Origin: Tenrec ecaudatus | Taxonomy: Eukaryota > Chordata > Mammalia > Afrosoricida > Tenrecidae | Reading direction: 5' to 3' | NCBI RefSeq assembly: GCF_050624435.1 | Contig: NC_134543.1 | Span: forward strand, 123,580,475 to 123,644,474 | DNA length: 64,000 bases | Shown: positions 51,701-63,700 of the stretch, piece by piece | Layout: each line of letters begins with the position of its first letter | Position numbering within the stretch: position 1 is the first letter of the stretch | The notes under the pieces: model-generated | Databases searched by the model: none | Told to the model about the DNA's origin: nothing | The model's input: only the letters and a program-made list of their open reading frames with translations | Translations under genes and position numbers: made by a program

Positions 51701-54700
51701 AAAACATGTTAACAAAACAAAAAAGAAGCTAATTACAATGTATGCTACAAGTTTGTAAAGACATTCCATCCCCAAAGTTCCCAAAGTAATTACATGTCTA
51801 TTTGAAGATGACAATGTTACCTGAAGCCAGTACAACATGGCCCTTAAACTTCTCTGATGAGGAGACTGCTTAAATTCAATCTGAATTCCAGATAAAAAAT
51901 CTCGTTTAATAGGGCACCGGATAGGCAGTCGCATTTCCATTGGGGCTTTATCAAAATTCACCTAGAATGAAAAAGCACACGTCTCTGAGAAGAGTGGAGG
52001 CAAGCAGTGCAGCGAGCCCATCTTAAGCGTCATCTCCTCTTGAGATGGACAGGGGAGACGGATCTCTCTCTGTACCTCGACGGAAGATGCACCCGAAGGT
52101 GATCTACAGTCATGGTCTTTGAAGCAAAACCTTTCACTCTTCTACCAATGCTAGGAAGAAAATAACATGAGGGGCACATTTCCGTGAAGAAGAGAAAACA
52201 CGCATCCGAATCTTATTAAAACTGAAAGAAGAGACCACTGTGTTACCACAGTTAGTAGAGCGGCTACGAGTCAGAATCGACTGGTCAGCACTTAATAAAA
52301 ACAATAGCTTACTTGTCTGTGTCTCTCACCCATTTGGCACATTTTGTTATGGGAGCATGGCCAACACTGATGCCTGTAAGGAGCTGTAAGTGTGTCTGGT
52401 GACCAGGACAAACTCAGCCATCAGACACCAACCACAGAAAGGAAGGAAAGCCCTCGGAGGGAGCCAGCGCAAGCTAGAGAGCACAGTCCGACGTCCAGGG
52501 CCTTCGGAGAGCAGGGGCGACTTTCAGCTTCAGTTCCTCCAAGTCCATGCAGAGGAGACTTTGCCTGTAGACACCCACTCAGGTCCAACAGTCACGCACG
52601 CTGACAGATGCAATGGAGCTCAGCCTGCACGGTGTTTCGCCAGCTAAATATACAACAGCCTCCACCAGTGCCATTAAAACAACAGAGGAAAAAGTGACAA
52701 AAGTAGTTTTCGATCCTCTGTCATCTCACTGAAAAGGCAACAAGTTTTAGGAAACTCTCTGGCTTGTAAACAAAACCAACGATAAGAATGAAGAAGAGAA
52801 AGATTCAAAGCCTGCTTCACAGTATATGGCTCAATCACAACATATTTTCATTGAAAATGTATTAGCCACAGGGGAAGGAAAAAAAGAGGATGAATATAAG
52901 GAAGAAAAGGGGAGCGGGGGCATAGGACGCTAACCCACCCAAGGGGAGGGTATCGTTTATATCTCCACAGGGAAAGAGGGACCAGACTTCAACCCAGTGC
53001 CGCAAGGTGTGAATGCAACATTCCGACATGGAGTAGGGAACTAGTGGAGAGGTCCGGGAGGCTGGCCCAGTACCAAATATTAAGTGGATGCCTGCTCCTT
53101 CCCCCAGAAGAATTTGTTTCAAAGGACGACATTGAATCTGCAGTTCTGGGAGAGGGACATATCTGATCGGAGCACACGGGAGCAGATGAAGGGGGAGTTG
53201 GAGAGAGTGGAGCGCATCCTGGTCCACCAGGCCCTGAGGACGATGACCCCAATTAGAGCAGCCAGTCCACAGAGAGGACCACATGGCCAGCCCCACTATG
53301 AGACATGACGCCCCTCACTGACCCATGGCCCTGCGGAGGACAGCACTGGAGACACAGTGTGGGAATTGCCCCGACCTGATCCCACCACACCGAGGCAAAG
53401 CACTGGGGGAGTGCAGCAGAACAGCAAGGGAATGGAGTAGCAAGATCCCCAGGGAATGCTGAAAGTGGACTTTGGGGCCAGGGCGTGGTGCCCCAACAGA
53501 CTGGACTGGAAAACACTCCTAAAGGCCAACAAACGATCCCTGAACAACAACAACAAAAAATGTAAGAATGTATTAACCAATCAAGTTCTCTACACACGGC
53601 TTGCTTTTTTATAACCACTACCACCAAAGGCCCAAACACGTATTTTGGAATTACCTCAAAATGAGTGTCTAGTTTAATCCAGCCCGAGTTCCCTGAGGCT
53701 TGGTACTTCTGGTAGGCCTGTTCCAACACGATGATCTGCTTCTGGTTGAAAGGCTTCCACTTATGTTTGGGTTTCATCTCCCACACAACACCAGAACTAT
53801 AGTAATTCACAGAGAAAATGGAATTAGACGCACCTCTGTAGGTTTGTGGAACCTAACTCTAAACTGCAGAAGAACAAGAAAAGGGGAAAATGTTTTTCTA
53901 TCACACATTTGACATCAACCAACTTTGCAGCCCCCATTTTCTCTTTTTTTAGTAAAGAATTTTGCCGTGGTGAGACACACGAAGGGCATGAGGTGGCATC
54001 TGACCTCTGACTTCACAGGGGAGGGGGAGACGACTGCTCAACATTAGCCCAAGGTTCATTCCTGTGAAATGGAGGTCAGACATGCCTCCAGCCACCAACC
54101 TTCATTACCAATTCTGACACCAACTGTCCTTCCCAAAGCTTTCTCTGCACCGCGGCTGAGTTAGGTGACTCATTGCAATGGCCACACAGAACCCACAGAC
54201 CCTACTCATGATGATGGGGTTTATCAGGGAAATCAGCCTCATCAGAAATGCTCAAAGTACAGTCCTCACAGTCAGGAACACCTCTTCCCAACTCAGGTAC
54301 GTATTCTAATGCAATTTGGGTGCTGCTGATAAGTACCCAAAGGGTATACTACTTCATCATTAAGGCTCTGCCCAAAGGTGTTCCCTCGGTCAGCAAACCC
54401 AGCAGTCCAATGCCTGGAAGCACCCAGGCTTTGTAAGTAAGCCTTCGTTCAGCTCTGCTGGCTCAGCAGAGTGAGGAAGTCTTCTGCTCTGTCTGATGCT
54501 CCTGGTGCCGCTGCCTCTCGTTCTCCAGCACATCTCTGGTCCAGCACATCTCTAATCCTCTGTCTCCTGGATGGGGTAGGTGCAGCATGTAAGGATCTTG
54601 GGGTCCAAAGGGTGCATTCCACTCCTGGCTCTTCTTTCTTGATGGTCGTGAGATCCCTCATTCTTGCTTCAGAGATGACGCATTTTAAGCCTAGCAGGAT

Positions 54701-57700
54701 GGCAAAACTGCCTAACAAACCTTAGATTTCAATATACCTTATCTTCATGGCCTCACCCAGTCACCGAGTGGGGCTTACAGAGACTAGGGCAATCAGATAA
54801 TTCACCGTACCATATGAAGAAGTAGTTTGCTTTAAATATTATAATTTTTTGACCAATGTTTCCTTATAAGTTGAGCATATTGGAATGAGTGCTTAGTGTA
54901 GCGTGGTAATGTCAATATATACAGCCTTCTCTTAGCATAGCAACCTGGGTGGTACAAATATATTTGGTTCAAATTTCTCAACAATACTGTAAAATATAGG
55001 TCTGGTGAGCTGCTTTCATAAAGATTACAGCCAACAAAATCCTACGGAGTTTTACTCTGTGGTACATGGGGCCACCAGCAATGAGAATCAACTTGACAAA
55101 CTAGTTCTGTTTGGTTTCTTCCTTTCTTAGCACAGAGTAGTATCAATATATAACAAATATAATACTTTGCGATTTAATTTGACAATAGGGTTATCTGCAT
55201 TCCATTGTGCCTTAAAAAGAGTTACATTCAAAGTTCACTTTTCTGGTTCTGACATAATGAATATGCTTTAGTAATGGAAAGGAAGTAAATGTGGCATCGC
55301 CAAACACACAGCAATGAAGACCTTGTCAAGCTGTAGCTGCAGCACAGTGCAGTGCAGCACACTGAGCGGGAGTGACACACCAGCCCCGGGCATTGTAGGG
55401 ATGAGCATGGCTGTGTTTCAATAAAGCTTTAATTATGGGCAATGAAATCGGAACTTCATGCAATTTTCATGCTGGAAAATATTCTTCCTTTGGCTTCTTC
55501 CAACCACTTAAAAATGTAATTACAGGTAGTACCTGTGTTATTGAACCTGCTCCTCGGGGTGTCTGTAAGTGGAATTTGTGAGTCAGAACATACACGATAG
55601 CTCTCTAGTTCCTTACAGAGTGGCCCTTCGCCACCGAGTCGTGTCTGACTCCACGCCCCAGTTGGGCAGAGTGGAGCTGCTCCTGTGGTGTGGAGGATGA
55701 AACTCTTCACAGGAGCAGAAAGGCTCGTCTTTCTCCTGAGGAGCAGCTGAGGGGTTGGAACTGCTGACTTTGTGATCAGTAGTCCAAGAGAGAACTCACT
55801 GCGCTCCGAGGGATCCTTCATTTATGGCAAGAAAACAGTGACAGCCTTTTCAATGACTTAAAAGTTGCACGGACTATAAAAGATGGTGATAAAGAATGTA
55901 CTAAAAATAGGGGATGGTTCCATCATTTCAAAGGGAGGGTAAATTTACATAATATTAAAAGGCAAGTTGGAGTGTCAGTAAGTTAGACGCTCCTAACCCA
56001 AGAAGCGCCGGCACCACGGTTAGCTCACTGGCCAAACAAAAGCAAGTAACAGGCTAATCAGACCCACTCCGCCGACCAGCCTTCAAAAACGGAACCAACA
56101 TTTTCCTATACTTCGCGTTACTTAGAAAGCCGGAATCGAGAAACTCAATCAGAGAAAAGAAATGGTTCCATCACTATTACGAAGTTCTTAATGATCACTA
56201 TTTAAGATTATATATCCATGTTACTAATTACCTTCTCGAAAGACGTAATCAACGTTTTATTTTTCCTTTCAGTTTCTCTCTGCTGGCTTCTCCTGGCCTA
56301 TTCCAGTCACACGCATCCTCTACCACACACACAAAACTGCTCTACCTCTGTAGTTCCACGGCACCCTGCACATACTTCTTAAAATACATAACCACACACT
56401 TGCAGAAGTGCAAGAATTCACGGCAGAAGAGGCAAATGCTGTCATATACACAATCCTGCACACGAGACAAACATGCACACACACTATAAGTACCAGAACC
56501 GACCAAACAAACCTCTCCTTCATCGAGTGATAGCTGTCTTGGTCATTTTTCTATCTGTCCCACACATGGTGCTGAATGAGTGTACAGTACGGGCTGTCTC
56601 TGGTTCTCAACTTCCTGGCAGCTCCCAGTTGCCTTTTAAGGTTACGTAAATTTGCTCTCACTTTGTAATGGTTGAACCAATTGCTGTTTGCAACAAATTC
56701 ACCAAAATTCACCTCAGCTTGCTGCTTGCTATGTATAGCTTTTAAATCCTTGTAAAGACGTCGAGCCTTTTATGGCACTAAAGTACAGGTAAAAGTAAGA
56801 ACTGCAATCACCTGTTCTGACTCACCCATACATTCCACTTAAAGCTAAGAATGGCTATCACCCAGCACCTGGGCTCTGCCCATATGAGGTATTAACTTCG
56901 AAAAGTCAGCGGGAAGATGGAATTAAACAATGATGGAATGATTCCACGACATCTTGAAGCCTTCTCATATTCCACATTCTGAGTAGTCACATCAAATTAG
57001 GTGTTATCAAACTCAAACGCCTTCGAGAGACATTTGATGTCTTATGTCTTCCATACCTGGTTATCCCAATATATGAAACCTCCTGCTTGTTGTCATTATT
57101 AACCAGAGAGAGCCCAAGACTGTGAAGAGACAGGACTATTTCCTGATGCGCCTGTTCCAGTTCTTCCGCCTGCCGCGCTTTAGACACCAGAGCCACATCG
57201 TCGGTGAAGAGCAAAACCCTCTGGCGTCCATCTAGGAAGGACACCCAGTGAATCTGGGTGTTTGCATCGTAGGCGAACTGCCCACATTCATCCTGGGGAG
57301 AGGGAAACAACACCATTAAGCCCACAAGCAGAAGGTCGTCGCTGTCGTTATGGTTCTGGTGTTCGCTAGCACACAAAGCTGAGTTACAGAAAAATAAGTT
57401 CAAAAGACATGACAAGAAACTGGGTAAGGTGACAAAAATGCAGTGAACCAATGATCTCTTTGAAAATACACTATGTTTTCCTTGAAATAATGGAAGAGAT
57501 GAACAGTGTGCAAGTTGATGATAGCTAGTTGGCATCACCTGGCTGACTCAGGGGCAATTAGCCATGAGAGGATCCGTGGGTGACCCTGGTGCCCTAGGCT
57601 GCTGGCTCTCCTCCACGATGGAGACCAGAACAACTCCGAGAAGGAATGTCAGGCAGAACCAGTATCATTTACTTTCATCGTTCAATAATTTATCAAATAA

Positions 57701-60700
57701 TGTATATTTGTGTAAATCACACTGCCAAATAATCAAACTATGATAATGAGTTTGTACAAAGTTTCACTAAAACCTTTCCAGGTCAAGGTATCCCATAGTA
57801 AAGGTTTCCTATAAGTCTGAAAATTATGGGGGCTCATCTGGCCGGTGTGCTCAGAGTAATATAATGGTCATTGCTCATGCTGGGCTCCATGTACACGTAG
57901 CAATTGAATGTGGATACAGTAACTGCGCATTGTCACTGGCAATCCAGGCGCCTACCATGTGTTTGGCAGGGTGCTAGTGGGACTCCACAGACTCTGAATC
58001 CCATCGTGCCGTCCTCCCTTGCATCAATGGCTAACCATTACACGTGAACACATGCACTCAACGAAAGCATGTGCCACAGTGCATTTCCTCAGGGTTTCTT
58101 CCCATCGCTGCCTTTTATCTGTGAGCAAAGTTTTCCTTGTTTTCACTTTCCTTAACAATTTTGAATGTCCTTTCTCATTAATTTTAGTTCTAACAGCTTT
58201 TTAAAAAGAAAATAATCACTGTATTTCTCTCATTAAAATAGCAGATTAAATAGGCTTTTCGCCTTTACAAATGTCTTATCATTATAATTCTCTTGAAAAT
58301 GCCAGGAATGCATTTTGAATACTTTCTTCTGACTGAAATATTAAAGAATTTTCAGAGGTCTGATTGTCCTCTGGATATATAAGATAATGCTCCATTTTTC
58401 TTGTCAAGAATTCTGTTTCCTGACCTCCATTTTTTTTCTATTCATTCATATGACAGTAAGGAAAGATCTGTTCAGACTCAGGGTCTGACAATAATGCATG
58501 AATTTTCTTTGAACTCGCTCCATTTCCACTTGCTCCTGGGTAAAATACCCTTCCACAAACAGCTTTGTGGTCAAGAAAATGAGTGATTTCCTGGCTTTAT
58601 GCTCAATTTTCATTACCTAGTAGATAGTGTGTGATATACTATAGTCTGAATGAGGTGGAATTATCTTTTTGTCCTACTTCTTGGTTCTCTAATGCAAAAT
58701 AGAAGAGAAACAATACAGTGACAGTCCCCCAGCATGCATTCTTGCCAGGATTCTCTGTGAATCCGCCCCTTTGTACAGACCTTGATACCCTCCTCCAGGG
58801 TGTCACTGTCACCTTTGCTCTAGGGTCCAAATGCTACATTCTGGGAATCGTGGTTGCTGAGCCAACAGAGCTCCAACTTGTCACGCTGAACATCACACCA
58901 AGATGTTCACAATAAAGGAACTATCAGTCTCATTTCTCAAGGTATGGTAAGCTTTTAATCTCTTCTCTGCATTTCAGAGCAAATTATGGAACGTACAGTC
59001 AGGCACTATTGTTCAATTACCATTTTAAAGCAAAAGTTAAAAAAGGCTTTCAAATAATTGTGGTCATCAAAAAGTGGAATGTGAAACTATATGAATTCTT
59101 CCATTAAGAAATATATTCCTACAGATACTCCATCTATAACTAATGCAGGATCAATTTGTGGTAGAGGAATTCTTCCGCTCTGTCAAAGTCAAAGAGTTAA
59201 GAAATATCATAAAAACTAGTTAACTACATATTGCTTCAATAATTATTACAACAAATTTCTGTTGTGGCAATATAACTACTTTATGCTCCATGGGGATGAT
59301 TTATAATGATTTATAATGTTCTCTGTCATAAAATGACAATGATGTCGCTAAAGTAAACAAAAGATATATATATATATATAAGCCATAGAAAGATGAATGG
59401 ATTTTAAGCTTGCACTGAATTGTAGCCCTAAATCTGAGAAAAATTAGTTGTTATGACATGGTCTTACCCACTACTCATTCTCAAGAAGAAATCACTGAAG
59501 ATATGGGTGCAATAGTAAAGTGTGGTGAAGAAAAAAAAATGGTGCCTGGATCTCAGAAGAACAGTATCTGGGATCTTAAAGGCTTGTCTTAAAGTAAGCA
59601 GCCATCCAAGTGAGGTGTCGCCCAAGTGTATTCGGAAGAAGCACACCAGCCTGTGTGATCCAAGGATTGCATATGTAATATAATCCAAATTCAAAGGGGC
59701 CAATGTAATCAGAGTCTAAATTCTGAACAGCTGGTCTGCAGAAGGTGATGGGTAACAGTGGAAGCCCAAAATCTATTTGCAAACTGCACAGATGGCCTGA
59801 GTCTCTGCTGAATCCCTCTGACCAGAGACCAAGAATGTGAGCATCCTTGCTTTCAGAAAGCACTGCAGTGATTATGGCTGATGTCGCTAGGTTAAAAAGT
59901 ACCATCATTTGATCGCCCTTTGGACCCAATTCAACATTGTTTCAGTTTTTAATATTTTCTGCTTTTCCAACTGAGGTTTTTCTGTTTTGTTTTGCCGTTG
60001 TTGTTGGGGTTTGTGTTTCTCGGTATTTTGTATGATTTTCTGTATAAAAACTCTAGGATAGGCAAATCTATAGATGAGAATAACTAGATAAATACTTTCC
60101 AGGGGAGGCTGGGGGCTGTGGGGAGCTAACAATGCACACAAGAAAGAAGAAAATATTCTGAAACTGATTGTGGTGATGACTGCATAACTCTCAATATCAA
60201 TGAACTATTAAATTTTATGACTGTGTGAAGTATATGCCAATAAAGCTATTTTGAAAAACTTCTGATGCAGTCACTTGCACAAATTTAATTTTTAAAAAAG
60301 CATATAGCACTGCATATGAAAACATGCCTGAAAAAGAAGTCAGTCAAGTATGACAGACATACATTGAAAATAAAATTTTCATTTTACCTTAAAATGCCTT
60401 CCTCTTAAAAAAGAAGGTATTTTACTGGTCTTTATTTGAGCAAGATGGAATGGATTTTTTTAATTAAACATAAATCACTTAGAGTGCTATAAAATATTGG
60501 TATGAATTCTTTGCAACCACAAGTCTAAAAATTACTTGTTCTGAAAATATTTCCAATTAATGTTTTTTACTCAGTCCTCTTATCTACCTCCCTCACCACC
60601 AGGCTCCTCCCACGGGCCTGTCACCTCAAGTATTACCTTCAGAAGAGCAAGCTCGCCAACATTAGCCGCATATTTCCAGGACAGCTTTCTGGTGCCAGTC

Positions 60701-63700
60701 GGGTCTGCCCAGGCGAAAAGCCTGACTTGTTTTGGCAGTAGTACCATTTCGTCCCGTGAGCCACTAAAACAACCACAGACAGAAAATTAATGTTGGGGCC
60801 GTGAAAAACCCTGCTCTACAGTTTAGTGAAAAGAGGAGCGAAAGAGTCCTAATTAATAAAACACACAATTCTGCTTAAAAAATAAATACCTTAAACTGCC
60901 TATTCAATCAATGGGCTTGGAGCTTGAGGAAAGACTACCACCCGTCCTAGCCTTTGACTTGCCCCAAGCAGGAGAGGACCAATAGCATTCACTAGAGTAA
61001 ACAAATCGGTCGGTCAGCAATCACCTTTGGGAAAAGCAAGGCCTTCCTGTCTCTAGAAGCAGAAAAACTCTACTGGGTAGTAAAATGTAATAAGCTTTTG
61101 TAGTCCAATAAGATGCCCAAGAAATAGTATGTGTCTCGACCAAAGTAAGCATCACGCCATATGCAGCTCTCGAGGGTGGCGTGTGGACCAGCAGCATCAG
61201 CACTCCCCAGGTCATGCTGAAAACGCAGACATTAGAGTGCGCACCTTAATGAAAGTCCTAAGGAATGTTCAAACCGACTAACAAAACTCTAAAAGGAAGA
61301 AACACTGGCTCATCAAATAAGTGTTCATAACCCCGAGGGCTCAGGGTAGGTTAAGCATCGAGCTACTCACTCACTGCAAGGCTGGCGTTTTCCACTAACC
61401 GGCTGCTCTGCAGTAGAAAGAGGAAGCAGCTCACCACGTGAAAGGTTTACAGCAGGCGTCCTCAAACTACGGCCACGGGCCACAGGCGGCCCATGGAGGA
61501 CTTTTATCCTGCCGCCGGGTGTTTTTGCCCCATTTGATTTTTACTTCAAAATAAGATTAGTGCAGTGTGCATAGGAATTTGTTCATAGTTTTTTTTAAAC
61601 TATAGTCCAGCCTCCAACGGGTCTGAGGGACAGTGAAATGGCCCCCGGTTTAAAAAGTTTGGGGACCCCTGTGTACAGCCTTGAAAACCCCGTGGAGCAA
61701 TCCTGCTCTGTCCTAGTGGTTGTTGCTGTTGTGACTCACTGAGTCACTTATAACTCACAGAGCAAGGCTTCAGGACAGACGAGCGCTGCCCCGCAGGGCG
61801 GCTAAGACTGCAGGCTGATGGGAGCGTGTTGCCGGGGCTTTTCTCCATGAAGCCACGTGTGGATTTACATTGCTGACCTTCCGGTTAGCCGTTGAGCATT
61901 TAACAAGCATGTCACCCGGAGATTTAAAAAATGCACGTACATATAAACACCAATCTTTTTTGTAATTGAAGGACTTAAAACCACTTGTTATACCATTTAG
62001 TAATGGCATCCTCTAAGCAAAATGATAGCAAGAACAATGAACACTATCAGCCTACCTGATAGATACATTCAACACCACTGTCTAACTCCTGTTCTCTCAA
62101 TTTTCTACTTTCTCTAACCAAAAAATAACTGGATACTGATTGATAGGGCAAGAAAAGTTCGCTGAGAACCTCCAGAGTACCAGATAAAGCCAAAAGAAGT
62201 CCACAATCTCTTATCTGTACACTGAAACTTAAAAAGCCCTGGAAGCTATTTTGGTGCCAAAAATAATTTGATCATGTCCGAGCTAATGTGAGACCATGGT
62301 CGCCTTTACTTATCCCATTTGATGAGACTGCTCATAAATTCTGCAGCAGAATTATTAACGGAGCCTTGGAATCTTCTGGTAGGTACAAGAGAGACAGCAG
62401 CATGTGCCCCATTTTATACCTTTCTAAAATCTGAAAAAACATTCATCAAACATCTGTCCCCAAGTGCTGCCTAGATCACCGGGCTGCAAGCCAGTAAACA
62501 CACAGCACTGGGGCCAACCGCCCCTTTCTTCCGTACCTCTGCTTATAAGTGAGGACATCCCAAGGAGTGTGGTTTATAATGAGGGCAGGTGCAGATCCCT
62601 CGTGGTAATCAGAAAAGGTTATGGCTGTGGAGTGCTCAGCAGTGTTGACATCCACCAAGACGCCCCCATTCTATTGCAGAAACAACAAACAAACAAACAG
62701 GCTGCTGGAGATACTGGCTTAACTTCAATGTGAACTTTACATCAGCAGATACGTAAGCCTTGTTAGGTTTTTACTGAAAGCAAACCCCCTCTGATGTTTC
62801 CAAATATATGAAGAGAATTCCAATAGCTCGTGGAAAAATTCCAGTAATTCCATTTTCCCACAAACACTTTGAAGCTTCGATGGTACGTTTCAAAGCATGG
62901 TTTAATATGATGCTTCAAAAGAAATTTAAAACGTAAAATACATTTAGTTTCAAAATATCAAAGCTTACCAAGTCTTCTAAACTCAATAAAGTGCCATTAT
63001 CCTGCCGGTTATAAAAGAATGGTTTGGAAGAGCCTTCACAGCCCACCACTCTCACACATAGTTTCCCTGACAAATTTTCAGGCCAAAACGGAAGACACTG
63101 GAAAGATGAAAGTTAGATTAAAAACAAAACAAGTAATCACTGAGGCATAGATAAGACACTGGCTAAGTGAAGTCTGTAATTCTAAGTCGAGTCCTGATGA
63201 AAGTATTATTGTTTCCTAAAACAGTTATTTCACATCCTATATCCATGGTTAAGACTACTGATGAAAAAATAACTGCTTATGAAATCTGAGAAACCCTCAG
63301 AAGAGGGCTGTTCTCTCAGCATATAAGTACTTACGGGATAATTACATTATGAAAAACAGTCATTTGGTTAAAGAAGGCTCAAAGGTCGTGAATATTTAGA
63401 TACTATAATCTTAGTAACATATGCGTTTATGTGTGTCTCATTTCGATTCGTGAATCTACCACCCATCCTCTCCCTGAGGGAGACAAAGGCAAGCGCAGGA
63501 GTGGCCCCGCAGCCTTGCTCCAGGCCCTGACACGACCTTCCCAGTGCTCTGACCAAGGCAGATCAGATCTATCCTTGAGCCTCGATTTTCTGATCTGCAA
63601 AATCAGGGTGAGCTCAAAGAACTGTGAAGCGCAAAAGGAAACCACGTATGTGAAAGTGCTCTGAATTACATTAAACCGCACATAAGCTTTTGTTACTAAG

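Noticed and set aside
53253-53810. 185-codon minus-strand open frame as a single exon
   Set aside because: Only 53,655-53,796 matches VPS13C. The remainder is intron and antisense L1 3'UTR read-through past the GT donor.
56987-57538. 183-codon minus-strand frame as one exon
   Set aside because: Similarity to VPS13C starts at the CCCCAG acceptor (57,292) and ends at the GTATGG donor (57,057). The flanks are intron.
61021-61215. Candidate VPS13C exon between exons 3 and 4
   Set aside because: The translation does not match VPS13C, and exons 3 and 4 are already in phase with each other.
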